From NCBI GenBank assembly GCA_007258455.2, contig VDFB02193867.1, forward strand, positions 527,240,751 to 527,304,750: a stretch of DNA of 64,000 nucleotides, written 5' to 3'. Position 1 is the stretch's first letter, and each line of letters starts with the position of its first letter. The translations under genes and the position numbers were made by a program. Shown one piece after another: positions 35,011 through 46,004 of this stretch. Source of the DNA: Sequoia sempervirens. Lineage: Eukaryota > Streptophyta > Pinopsida > Cupressales > Cupressaceae. Below the pieces are notes generated by a model, which did not search any database, had not been told where the DNA came from, and saw only the letters and a program-made list of their open reading frames with translations.

Positions 35011-37714
35011 ACCTTTCAATCACATTTTTTTTATCAAATTTACACGTTTTTCTTTGTTACAGGTTTAGCATTATTGTTCAGCACTACTGGTACTCCAGCA
35101 TCGCTATATAGGACCATTGGAAATTCAAACTTCGATGTTGAAGTATTCCCGCCCAAGATTTTGAATTTCAAACTGCACCGCTTGACCAATCAAACCTGCG
35201 AGAATTTAAAAAAAAATCAAACTACACCGCTGGGCAAAAGGGCGACACATTCACACTCATTGGTCTGATTGCAGAGTGACACTGACTAGTAAGTAGCGCT
35301 ATTAAACACCGCTAGAGAAATCAAATTGCAATGCCTTCACGGATTGCACTACTGGAGGGGAGTATGGAGTAAAAATTAATTTTCAGCACATGATTTTTTT
35401 CATTTACTACTTCTGTCTGTTTTCTGTCTTTTTGACCTCTGTTTTGTAGAATATAACTAATTTTCTTATAGGTTGAATTAATTAAAGACAAAGAGGAAGA
35501 AAAGCATGATGAGGTAATATCACAAAAACAAGTGTTTTTAAACACTTTAGTGTTTGTTTAACACTTTTTGAGGATTCATTAGTCCTCTTGAGGAAAATTT
35601 GTCATCTTTTTAGGCTTAGGATCCACTAATTTTTTTTGGGCTTTAAAAAGAACTTTTCAATTTTGCTACAAAAGGCTTAAAATGAACATTCAGACTCTAA
35701 TCTACTAAAGTTTGTTTTGGGATTAAAAAATTGAACAAGGCAATTTGTCACACTTACTTTGGTGCTTTTAAAACAAACTCACAATTTCTTTGAAAGGTTA
35801 AAATGAATAGGTGCAACTTTTCTTTTGTGATTGCTTACTTAAACTAACATCATCGAAAAGGACATATGTGCTTCTCTCGCGCTTTATAGCGATCTTGAGA
35901 ATCAAAAGGCCTTTTTTATGATCTTAGGCTGAGATAAAGTAATCACCTCCACACTTCATTTTGGGCTTAAAATTGAACAAAACATTGTGCAAGTGTGAGT
36001 AGAGCATTATTGCGTACATTCTCTCTCTTTGTGTTGCAAACAAAGATTGATCGAGTTACATATATATATCTTTACTTGCTTTTGTTTATCTTAGAGGGCT
36101 GCCTTGGAGAAAAGTACTCACCCAAGGGAATGAATCAACCAATAACACTTTAAAGCCAAGAGTATTTCCAACCGGGATATAAATATGGGTATTGGAATAA
36201 ACACCAGTATCACGCGATTGGTTTTGATGAGATGGATCTAAAAAGGGACTCTCGTTGTATGGGTCAATCTTCATGAATAGAAAGTCCTAATTAAAACCCA
36301 TGTTTTAGAATTGCCAAAATCCTTGATCTATTTATTGGTGCAAGAATGGTCATTTTGAAGCTGCCCCACACTTTTACGGTCTTTTAGTAGAAATGGAAAG
36401 CATGCCATGGGAGTTTCATGGGTGTTGATGCTTGGATTCCCCCATATAAGTGAGTGTTGTAGAGGGGAGCCAATGGGGTCAAGCATCTAACCATTTGCTA
36501 AAGATAAGCATAGCTAGACTTGTCCAAGTAGGGACTCAACAAATACTGCCTTTCATATCCATAGGGTTGTATTTATTCTTGGTTACAAAATGCTTTGTTT
36601 GTTCAAAAACATCTTGGAAACAAACACTTAAACATCATCATCAAAATTTCAAACCCTTTAGGAGACAAATACAATTAACCCAATTCATGGGTTATTGCTT
36701 GCCCTTGGGATTTTATCCTTAAAGGTTTCTAAACACTTGGATTATGTCTCAATTTTTCTACTAAAGTTAAACAATAGGTAACCCTTTCCTAGAATTCATC
36801 AAATTTTCACATAACATACTTTGTGGGATTCAAAGAAATTAAGACATTGGACATCTAGTTTGGAAACGTAATCAAAGAAGTGTTTGTGGTAAAATAAAGT
36901 CACTAAGCAAAGATAACAAAATGGACTCTCACATGTGTTGATACCTCACGATTTCCAAGAAAGTCAAGTCCCAAAACGAAAGTCCTTGATTTGAAATCCG
37001 GAAATGTATGCTCAAATTGAACCACTTCTTAGTTATAAAGGTCCATAGAAGCATTGCATGTTCTTCAATACCGAGGTCTAGGTAAACAAAGATTCTTTTT
37101 TAGGTACTTCTTAGGATCAAAATCAAAATATTTTTTCATCCACCCTTCAAACATCAAACCAAAAATCATCTCACCATCATCTTTTGAGAAATATTGAAAC
37201 TATCCTTCATGTTAGGCTTTTTGGAAAAAATCAAAATCATCAAATCCTTGAGACAAAATCCTTGAAATCTTTATCAAATCATCTTTGGCTAGGTATGTGT
37301 AGATGCATCCTTTTGCATATGCTTAGTCAAAGTTATCAAACCATCTTGTTTAGCTAGGTATATGTAGATGAATCCTTCTTCATATGCTTGGTTAAATTAT
37401 CATCTTGTTTGAATAGGCATGGGTAGATGCATCCTTCTCCCTACACATATTCAGATTATCATCCTTTGAGCAATTCTACCCCTTAGATAATCATCCAATG
37501 TCTTAGGGTCTATTTGTTCAATCAAAGAAAACCAAAATTAATCAAGTCAAGGGCAATCCAAAAAATCAAAATCAAAATCCAAAACATATCCAAAAGTCCT
37601 AAAAGTCTAGCATTCCCATCAAGATTTATCAAAAGATCAAACGTCCACATCATCCATCTCTTCCATCATCATATCACCTTTTGATCGTCAAGATATCCTA
37701 AAAATTTCTCTTTT
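35011..37714 (+). other. Long leader of element B, no gene recognised
   Basis: About 2.7 kb separate the PBS from gag. The first 650 bp (to about 35665) recur at 53153-53840. They contain repeated short blocks such as AAACTGCACCGCT and GCGGCGCTAT. Near 37285-37470 a unit of about 70 bp containing TAGGTATGTGTAGATGCATC-like sequence occurs three times. No family-specific protein is seen, so an extra upstream frame like ORF1 of Ogre elements is not supported. Confidence 0.5.
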
Positions 37715-40462
37715 GTGCATAAAATAAGATCAATCCAAAGAATTAGAGATTCATCTCCCATATTCTTGAAAATTTATCCTTGTTTTATGGTTCAAATTGG
37801 ATCTCAATACAAGAAGAACATGGAAGTCGACAAAGAAACACCCACTTCAAGTGACCTAAGCCAAATGAATCTTGTGGAATCAAGCAATCCTTTGACTATC
37901 TCATCATCACAAAATACACAAGAGGAAACTCAACAAGAAGATCTTACCTTTGGGATGTCACATGAAGAAATAACTAAAATGCTCCAAAATCCAGAAAACC
38001 ATAAGATCATCCACATCATGATGAGGCTTAACCCTTCACTATACATGCTTGAACTAGCAAAACAAGGGGCCAAATTACCTTTTGATTTCGATGTGAGCTC
38101 TATAGTGGAACCATCTTTGGAGATCATGCCTCTAATTTCATCCACACTCCCCATCTCATCTACACCCCCATCCCAAAGCATCAATCAAAACATTTCGCAA
38201 ATCACAACATCCTTTGCTCGAACCCAACCCAATGTTAATAAGGGAAATGCATTTCTTAATGCTATTCAAACACACCCCCTTGTCAACAATCAAGACTTGG
38301 ATGAAAATACCATTTTGGAACAAAACATACCCCAAAATCCATTGCATAAGTATGTCCCTCTCACTTTCCATAACACTAATGATCCATCATCATCATCCTT
38401 TTGTGAAACACCTCAAACTTCTCTCCTCACAAATTTGCAAGAAGGTGACATGTTCGGACCTAGGGGAATTTTCGACACCACATCATTTTCTCAAGAGCTC
38501 ACACCCCTCACATTTTCACCTCTTCCACCATTACCACCATTATCCACACCTCTACTTGGCTTGGGAATCCCACCTTTACCAAATATCAATCAAACCAACA
38601 TTCCAAACACCAATCAAAGCATCACACCAAACTCTCAAAACTTGTCATCGATATTGCAACAATGGATGCCAACTACACAAGCAATCATGACATCATCAAC
38701 CACCCCCCTAACATCTCAAAGCATGGTCTCTCAAGGACCAACCACATCAATAGCACCATCCACCACTCAAACCACCAACATGACATTACCACTCACCACC
38801 ACCACAAACACCATTTCAAATCCACCACCACTCCCACCACCACCAAACTCCAATTTATCAAACCAATACAGCATGGCATTGCAAGCTACTTATCAAAAGG
38901 CATTCCTACAAGTGCAAAAGAAAAAAGCTACACAACTAGGTGCTCAACAAACCACACTAGCTTCCCAACAAGTTGCACAAGCAGCACAAGATGCTCAAGC
39001 TGCCCAAATTGCACAACAAGTGCAATAGACTGCACAAGCCTAAGCTTTATTGCAACAACAACAACAACAAATCGCTCAAGATGCACAAGCTGCTCAAGCA
39101 GCCCAAGCCGCATTATAAGCACAAAAGGCTACCCAAGCCCAAATTCTATTACAACAACAAGCGGCACAAGCCCAAGCTCAAGCTCAAGCACACGCCCAAG
39201 CACAAGCATAAGAATAGTTTCTTGCACAAAAACAAGCAACACAACTACAAACATATCAACAAGCAATAAAACAATATCAAGAGTAGTAAGAAGCAATTGA
39301 ATTAGCAGCCCAACAACAAGCATTGTTGGAACAACAACAAGCTCAACAACAAGCAATCCTAGTACAACAACAACAAGCACAACAACAAGCTCAACAACAA
39401 AAAATCCTAGCACAACAACAACAAGAATAAAAACAAGCATTGTTTATACAAAAACAAGTGCAAGCATACTTGGCTCGAAAAAATGTGCAAATACCATCAA
39501 ACAACACATAAAACAACCCACCCATCCAATCCACAATTGAAACACCCCAGAACACCTTCATCCCACCCCCTAATCTACAAAATGATGTAATGACACAAAT
39601 CAGGTTGCTCTCGCAACAAGTGCTCGATCTTCAATAAGGGAAAACCACAAAAACACCAAGCAACTTATGTCCTTATCCATTTGATAGAGACCTTGTGATG
39701 AAACCATTCCTGAAGGGATTTGAGATCCCCAAGTTTGAAAAATATCATGGGATGGGAAACCCTGAAGATCACATCAGGGAATTCTAGGTTCATTGCATGG
39801 AAGTCACATATGATGATACCTATATGATGTGGCTATTTCCTAGGAGTTTGGCTAGCCATGCTATGGAATGGTTCTCTCACCTACCTACAGGCATCAAAAA
39901 ATTCTAGGAAATTATAGTCGCATTCATTAAAAACTGTGCATGCAATATCACAATGGATGTCAGTCTAGAAGAACTCTTAGCTTTGAAACAAGGTAAGAAT
40001 GAATCATTCGCTTCATTCCTACAATGATGGCGATCCAAGGTCAATCAAAGAAAATGGGTCATTCCCGAGGAACAACAAGTATGTACCATCATATCCAACC
40101 TTGACGGCCTCTTGGCATTCCATCTCAAGGTACAAGAGACTACCACGTATGACCAATTGATCTCCAAGGCATTCAACATCGAACGAGCCCTTATGACACA
40201 ACCCGTAGGATCAACTTCATACCTTGAACAACAAAACAACTGTCCACCCACCAGTTACAACGACAAACCTTGCACGTGGGAAAGGAACAAAAATGTTACC
40301 AATGATGGTGTTGTCAATGCCAAAGTGGTCATCAATGCCCCTCGCCAAAATACACCTGCACCACAAATCCAAATCCAACACCAAAACAATCATCAAACAA
40401 CACAACAAGCAAACAACAATCTAGCAATTAACAATCTCAATGATCAAAGAGTACCACCCTGA
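37715..40462 (+). pseudogene. Element B gag with glutamine/alanine-rich insert
   Basis: A single frame of about 916 codons, broken by a dozen or so in-frame stops but without net frameshift, spans the region. The likely start is ATG at 37787 or 37820. The N-terminal 435 codons are open: an MSHEEITKMLQNPENHKIIH helix, then a Ser/Thr/Pro/Asn-rich linker. About 180 codons of Q/A-rich repeats follow (39000-39480). The capsid domain then reads CPYPFDRDLVMKPFLKGFEI, PKFEKYHGMGNPEDHIREF and HAMEWFSHLPTGI, then LLALKQGKNESFASFL. The stops are mostly TAA or TAG where Gln codons are expected, and TAG where a Trp fits. It would form the particle, but it is inactivated. Confidence 0.85.
39000..39480 (+). 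repeat. CAA/GCA-rich repeat tract in gag
   Basis: About 480 bp of degenerate CAACAACAAGCACAAGC-type repeats encode poly-Gln and Gln-Ala stretches in the gag frame. Long open frames in the other frames here (for example 38662-39300 + and 39129-39440 -) are shadows of this simple sequence. Confidence 0.85.
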
Positions 40463-40834
40463 TAGAACAAGAATTACCCCAAGTGAAAGTACATCGCTCT
40501 AGGGGAACCACTTGAAGTCATCATGAAGAAAATGATAAATGAAAAACTCATCAAAGCTCCCACCTATGAGAATTACCAAGAACCAGATGTGAAACCTCCT
40601 TGGTATAATGAGAATCAACTTTGTGACTTCCATAAAATCAAAGGGCATACCATGAATAGTTGTATGAGGCTATAAAACATAATTCAAGATCTCATCGATC
40701 AAAGAATTATAAACGTGGAACAACCAAAAGGAAACCAAAACCTTAAGATATACATGAATCTGATGCCTAACCATGTCAATAAAGGGAATAATAACATGGA
40801 TAAAGGGAAATAAACCTTCAAGAATGTAAATCAT
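40463..40834 (+). pseudogene. Element B gag C-terminus with CHHC-type knuckle
   Basis: After a frame change the segment reads EPLEVIMKKMINEKLIKAPT, then WYNENQLCDFHKIKGHTMNS followed by CMRL. The spacing CX2HX4HX4C is the variant knuckle found in Tat-like plant gypsy elements in place of CCHC. Stops occur after CMRL and after DKGK. It would bind element RNA. Confidence 0.7.
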
Positions 40835-41719
40835 GTGTATGAACACATCGTTGCATCTCTGGATGATGAATGCACTACCATCACCATCAAAGGAGCCCAT
40901 GCTAATTGTGGAGTCACCACAAGAGGCAAAAATTTTACCATTGCAAGATTATCCCAGCCAAACAGAGTCCCTGCACCTAGATTTTTCTCCAATGGATATA
41001 ACATCCTTGATCAGCTCAAAAGAATGCCAGCACAAATCTCCATCACGGAGCTACTAAAAATCTCATCTTCCCATAGGAAAATCCTTGAGGAAGTGTTGAC
41101 TTCATCCACTATCTCCGCAGATATTGATGCAGAACAATTCCAAGCTATGGTCAAAAATATCATTACACCAAATCTCCTCACATTCTCTGATCAAGATTTT
41201 CCTACCTAGCCATCTCATAACCATGCACTCAACTTAGAAGTCCTAGTACAGAAAAGAAAATTCAAAAGGGTCTTGGTGGATGGAGGTGCGGGCTTGAATA
41301 TTTGTTCTCTCAAGTTCATCAAATAATTAAAAATCTCAGAGGATTCTATTGACAAAGGAAAGGGTATCACAATAAGAGCATATGATGATCAAGAAAGAGT
41401 GTCCCGGGGCACAATAAAAATCCCTATTCAAGTAGGGCCATCCATCATAGAAACCACTTGTCAGGTCTTGGACCTTGACTTTTTGTATAACATCCTCCTA
41501 GGACGCCCATGGATTCATGCAATGTAAGCAGTATCGTCGACTTTCCATCAATGTGTTAAATTCACACATGAAGGACAAGTTACCATCCATGGAGATCCCA
41601 ACCCATTTTCCTACTGTAAAATCCTCGAGGAAAAGTACGATAAAATCCCCCAAGTACCAAAAAATGATGAGGGACCATCTACACCATACATTCATCTCAC
41701 CACTCTCGTATCCACTTTT
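40835..41719 (+). pseudogene. Element B aspartic protease
   Basis: The 124-codon frame at 40835-41209 contains the pre-protease block YNILDQLKRMPAQISITELL, homologous to the block in the old element at 1.6 kb. After one stop the frame continues with FKRVLVDGGAGLNICSLKFI, the protease active site with DGG in the DSG position, as is common in Tat-like elements. ITIRAYDDQERVSRGTIKIP and DLDFLYNILLGRPWIHAM follow near 41460-41525, the latter being the conserved hydrophobic GRPW motif. Three or so stops break the frame, each one base from a sense codon. Confidence 0.82.
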
Positions 41720-42760
41720 GTGACAAAGACACCTGCAACTCCCACCATTCTCACCATCTCTGACATTAAGGTCATCATCCAAGATTATAGTTATGGAAAC
41801 TACATGATCCCTAAAAATGCTTTTGTGGTAGGAAAGTTACCACAATCTCCTAGATCACGGGGACGTCCGCAAGTAAATGAAGCCTCCACATCTCAAATGT
41901 CTCCTGAAGACTATCCCAACTTTACAAGTTGGGGAGATCTTGGCCAAGAGGTTATCGAGGTGGATCCATCTCATATGCTATACCAAGATGAGAGACCAGT
42001 AGCTGATTTACCAATGGATGATAGAAGCAAGGGTCTACAAAATGATGCTCGCAATGGGCTATGACATAAATCAAAGACTTGGGAAAAACGACAATGGGCT
42101 TATAATACCTATCATTCTAGAGATATGAATGGGAAGTCTTGGCCTCAGGTGTACCCCTCTAAGTATAACCATATGTGGCTGAGGTCCTCCAGTTAGAAAG
42201 GTCAAAAATCCTCCTCAGCAAATTGCAGCAGAACTGTGCTTACCGGTATCTATAGGTCGCGTCATAAATAACTTCAAATTTGATATAACCAAAATCTATA
42301 GTAGTAGTGATGATGAGGATCCCATGACCAACTTACCTAGGATATTTGAGGATACCACTCTTTTCATGATTAGCACTTTATCCTTTGAATCAGACCATCA
42401 AAATCATGAAATCTGCCTAGTATAGCCCCAACTCATCGACTACGACCAACGAGGACCACCAGTTCTTGATACATTAAAAAATGATGAGGCACTCTCAGAA
42501 TTCATGAGACTATGGGATAACATTCTATGTGGGGATCACAAAGTAAGGTTCATAATCGAGCTAGATACACATGCCTATTATGGGGAAACGATTGAATCCC
42601 TCAATTGCAAAAGTGAAAAATTAAGAATCATATCTAAGTCCTTCAGTGAAAACCACACTATGGCACTCTCCGACCAAAAAAAAGTAAAAAGAAAGGACAC
42701 ATCCAATGGTGAAAACCTCTTCGAGGTGCCTTAGGATGGGGGATTCAATCTTCCTTTAGG
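41720..42760 (+). pseudogene. Element B G-patch segment and linker to RT
   Basis: The frame at 41720-42064 is a hydrophilic linker. A frameshift then leads into KMMLAMGYDINQRLGKNDNG (about 42036-42100), which has the spacing of a G-patch and occupies the same place as the G-patch in the old element at 2.5 kb. A further acidic linker with SSSDDEDPMTNLPRIFED follows near 42300-42350, then a 76-codon frame at 42504-42734. G-patches bind nucleic acid and are known from some gypsy polyproteins. Function in this copy is lost. Confidence 0.6.
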
Positions 42761-42839
42761 AGCTCTTCACCAATAAAAATCAGCAATCCTGGCAGAAAAA
42801 TGCAATCTGGTCAATCTAGGAATAGAGGAAACCCCGCAC

Positions 42840-43690
42840 ATCACATTTTATGCAGAGTCATTACTATCAGAGGAACAAGAGCTCCTACCATCTAGGGCTT
42901 GATCTAGAAATCATGGTTCACCAATTAGCAGTATACCCAAAAGCAAAGTCTATTAAACAAAAGCTTAGAAAAATATACCCTTAGATCACCTTGCTAGTAA
43001 AAATGGAACTAAAGAAGCTATTAGATGCAAGATTCATTTGACGAATAGATTATCCAAAATGGATGTCAAACTTGGTTGCCATCTCAAAACCTGATGGGGG
43101 CATCAGAATCTGCAAAGACTTTTGGGACTTGAACAAAGCATGTCCAAAAGATGATTTACCATTTCCCAACATGACAACAGAACATGAAATGCTTTCCTTG
43201 ATGGATGGTTTTTCAGGTTATAACCAAATAATGATTGCCAAAGAGACCAACACAAAATGACCTTCACTTGTTCATGGGGGACTTATTGTTGGAACATGGT
43301 TCCATTTGGCTTAAAGAATGCAGGAGCAACATACCAAAGGGCCATGACCTTAACCTTCTATGACATGATTCACAAAACCTTTGAAAATTATGTTGATGAC
43401 ATTCTAGCCAAGTCTAGAAGGAGAAAGGATCACATAGCAACCCTAAGTGCCATTTTTGATAGGCTAGAGGAGTACAAGGTCAGACTAAACCCAAAGAAGT
43501 GCGTCTTCAGCGTACAATTAGGAAAGCTGCTAGGATACATAGTGTTAATGAGAGGCATCAAGGTAGATCCAACAAAAGTAAAAGAAATCCTTGAGATGGA
43601 GGCACCAAAAACATTAAAGCAATTAAGAGGTCTCCAAGGCAGGTTTCAATCCATTTGTAGGTTCATAGCACATCTGGCAAACAAATAAAA
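42840..43690 (+). pseudogene. Element B reverse transcriptase
   Basis: Broken frames read HQLAVYPKAKSIKQKLRKIY and KMELKKLLDARF, then a frame at 43063-43260 with SNLVAISKPDGGIRICKDFW, DLNKACPKDDLPFPN and LMDGFSGYNQIMIAKE. After a single-base frame shift at about 43257 the next frame (43257-43688) gives WNMVPFGLKNAGATYQRAMT, the catalytic ENYVDDILAKS and LNPKKCVFSVQLGKLLGYIV, ending in the connection region LKQLRGLQGRFQSICRFI. The YVDD pair is intact. The order of motifs and their wording fit Tat-like gypsy RT. Confidence 0.9.
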
Positions 43691-44240
43691 TCTATACTCT
43701 CACCTACTCCACAAGGGAGTAGCGTACAAATGGGATAACAAGTGTGAAGAAGCCTTCAATAAAATCAAAGAATATCTACTTACACCACCAGTCCTAATGC
43801 CACCAATCCCAAGAAAACCATTAATTCTCTAGGTGTCAGTAATAGTAGCAACCCTTGGAGCTCTCCTAGCTTAGCATGATGAAAATGGAATAGAAAGGGC
43901 CATCTATTACATCAGTAGAACAATGGTTGGGCATGAGATAAAATATTCATTCATCAAGAAAGCATGTCTAGCAATAGTGTTTGCATCACATAAATTCAGA
44001 CATTACATGTTGGCACACAAAATAAAACTCATTGCTAAAATCAACCCTCTCAAGTACTTACTATAAAAGGAAATTCTCAATAGAAGAATGGCCAAATGGG
44101 TGATGATACTATCAAAATACGACATTGAATATGTGGAGTGGAAAGAAATCAAAGGCCAAGTCATTACAGATCAGCTTGCAGAAGCACAATCTATTCAGAG
44201 AATCCTCTCATCTCAGAGTTTCCAGACAAATATATTTTTA
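43691..44240 (+). pseudogene. Element B RT-linked RNase H
   Basis: Directly after RT one frame reads LLHKGVAYKWDNKCEEAFNK, IKEYLLTPPVLMPPIPRKP, VATLGALLA and ERAIYYISRTMVGHEIKYSF. CLAIVFASHKFRHYMLAHKI and WVMILSKYDIEYVEWKEIKG follow, typical of the gypsy RNase H domain. Four stops interrupt it, and the first catalytic aspartate position is changed (VSVIVAT). Confidence 0.8.
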
Positions 44241-44249
44241 ATCTCAACA

Positions 44250-44830
44250 TAACCGACCACTAGAAATTGTACTTTGATGGCTCATACACGTAGCATGGAT
44301 CAGGAGTTGGTGTCTTCTTTATAACCCCGAAAGGGGACTGCATACCAAGGTCCTACAAAATGGCATTTCCCTGCACCAATAACATTGCAGAATACGAGGC
44401 TTTAACCATAGGTCTTAGAATAGCAGTGCAGTGGAACATTATAGCTCTCATAGTATACAAAAACTCTCAATTAATAATAAACCAAGTGAATGATGAGTAC
44501 CAAACTAAAGACGATAAGCTCACTCCATACAAGAAACTGGTGGAGACTCTCAAATAATCCTTCATCGAAATTACATTTGAGCAGATTCCTAGAGCCAATA
44601 ATAGAGCAGCAGATGCCATGGCAACAATTGGATCCTTACTGGACATCCCCAACAACATTCCAAAACATGAATTCCTGATAGAGCAGCTTCTCGTGCCCAC
44701 ATTCGAGGTACCAGAATTAGAATTTGTGTGCAAAATCATTGGTCCCGGTGATCCTTGGTACCACAACATTTATACTTACCTTCAAATAGGAGTCATACCT
44801 TCTAACCTACCTTCAACCCTAAAATGAACC
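44250..44830 (+). pseudogene. Element B archaeal-type RNase H, between RNase H and integrase
   Basis: The frame reads YFDGSYT, a stop, then HGSGVGVFFITPKGDC, NNIAEYEALTIGLRIAVQWN, LIVYKNSQLIINQVNDEYQ and RANNRAADAMATIGSL. The first D, the E and the final D are present, but the third acidic position, normally VYGDSQL, reads VYKNSQL, so one catalytic residue is lost. The position downstream of the RT-linked RNase H and before integrase is the usual one for Tat-like elements. It contrasts with the upstream position in element A. Confidence 0.85.
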
Positions 44831-44929
44831 TTTGTAAAAAAGGCATCTTGATTCATCATCCTAGGAGATACCCTGTATCGTAGGAGCATAGAAGGAACAT
44901 TACTGCACTACTTAAATGTTGAGGAGGCA

Positions 44930-46004
44930 TTGATCGCTCTAAGGTACATAACGGTATCTGTGGTTCACACTCGAGTGGAATGACCATAGCCAAGAAATTG
45001 CCGAGGATGGGGTATTATTGGCCTACAATGGAAAGAGAGGCACATGAATATGTTAGAAAGTGTCTACAATGTTAGTAGCATGGGGACCTCATCCATGCTC
45101 CAGCTCAAGGACTTCATCCCATCATCGTACCATGGCCCTTTTTAGAGTGGGGACTTGATCTCATTGGAAAAATCACATCCACTTCATCTAATGGCCACAT
45201 GTTCATCATAACCACCACAAAGTACTTTACTAAGTGGGTGGAAGCCATACCCATGACATATATAACTGAGAAGAAGATATCAAAGTTCATCTTGAACTAT
45301 CTCATTTTCCGCTATGGTGTCCCACAAGCCATTATCTCAGATAATGGGACACCATTCAAAAATCAGGATGTTTGTGACTTATGTGAAAAATTTAAAATGC
45401 AACATCGCTTCTCTACCCCATACTATCCCCAAGGCAATGGCCAAGTAGAAGCCACTAATAAAACCATTTTGAAAATACTCAAGAAAATAGTCAATGATGC
45501 AGGTCATGACTGGCATTTGTAACTTAATCCTACCCTCTGGGCCTACCGAACCAGCATCCGCACACCCACTGGCGCCACCCCCTTCTCCCTAGTCTACGGA
45601 TCAGAAGCAGTACTCCCCATTGAGATCGAGCTCCCATCACTCAGGATATCACTGCAAAACCTCATCATAGATGAAAAGTACTGAGTATCAAGATTGAATG
45701 AGTTGGAGCTACTAGATGAGCAATGTATAGATGCTTTAAATCATTTACAATTCTACCAGAATAGACCCAAAAGGAACTATAACAAGAAAATCAGAAGCAG
45801 GAGTTTCCAAGTTAGAGAATTGGTATTAAAGGAGAATTAAAAGAATGTTCCAAACCCAAGCACCAAAGGAAAATTTGAACACAATTGGTTGGGACCATTC
45901 ATTATCACAAGTTATAATTCAGGAGCATATCAGTTATCAACACCCAAAGGGGAACCTCTGCAAGAGCCCATGAATAGCTCTCATCTCAAAAAGTTTTATG
46001 CCTA
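44930..46004 (+). pseudogene. Element B integrase
   Basis: The zinc-binding part reads GSHSSGMTIAKKLPRMGYYW and EAHEYVRKCLQC with stops after it. The core has EWGLDLIGKI, then an open frame (45199-45522) with FIITTTKYFTKWVEAIPMTY, YGVPQAIISDNGTPFKNQ and PYYPQGNGQVEATNKTILKI. The D, D and E of the catalytic triad are present. The C-terminal part reads [38 protein letters not shown] and LGPFIITSYNSGAYQLSTP, ending at SSHLKKFYA. At least three stops disrupt the frame. It would insert the element DNA. Confidence 0.9.

Noticed and set aside
38662..39440. Long open frames in other frames over the gag repeat tract (His/Thr/Ser-rich and Val/Leu-rich)
   Set aside because: They are shadows of the CAA/GCA simple repeat; the gag frame 37715-40462 explains the DNA.
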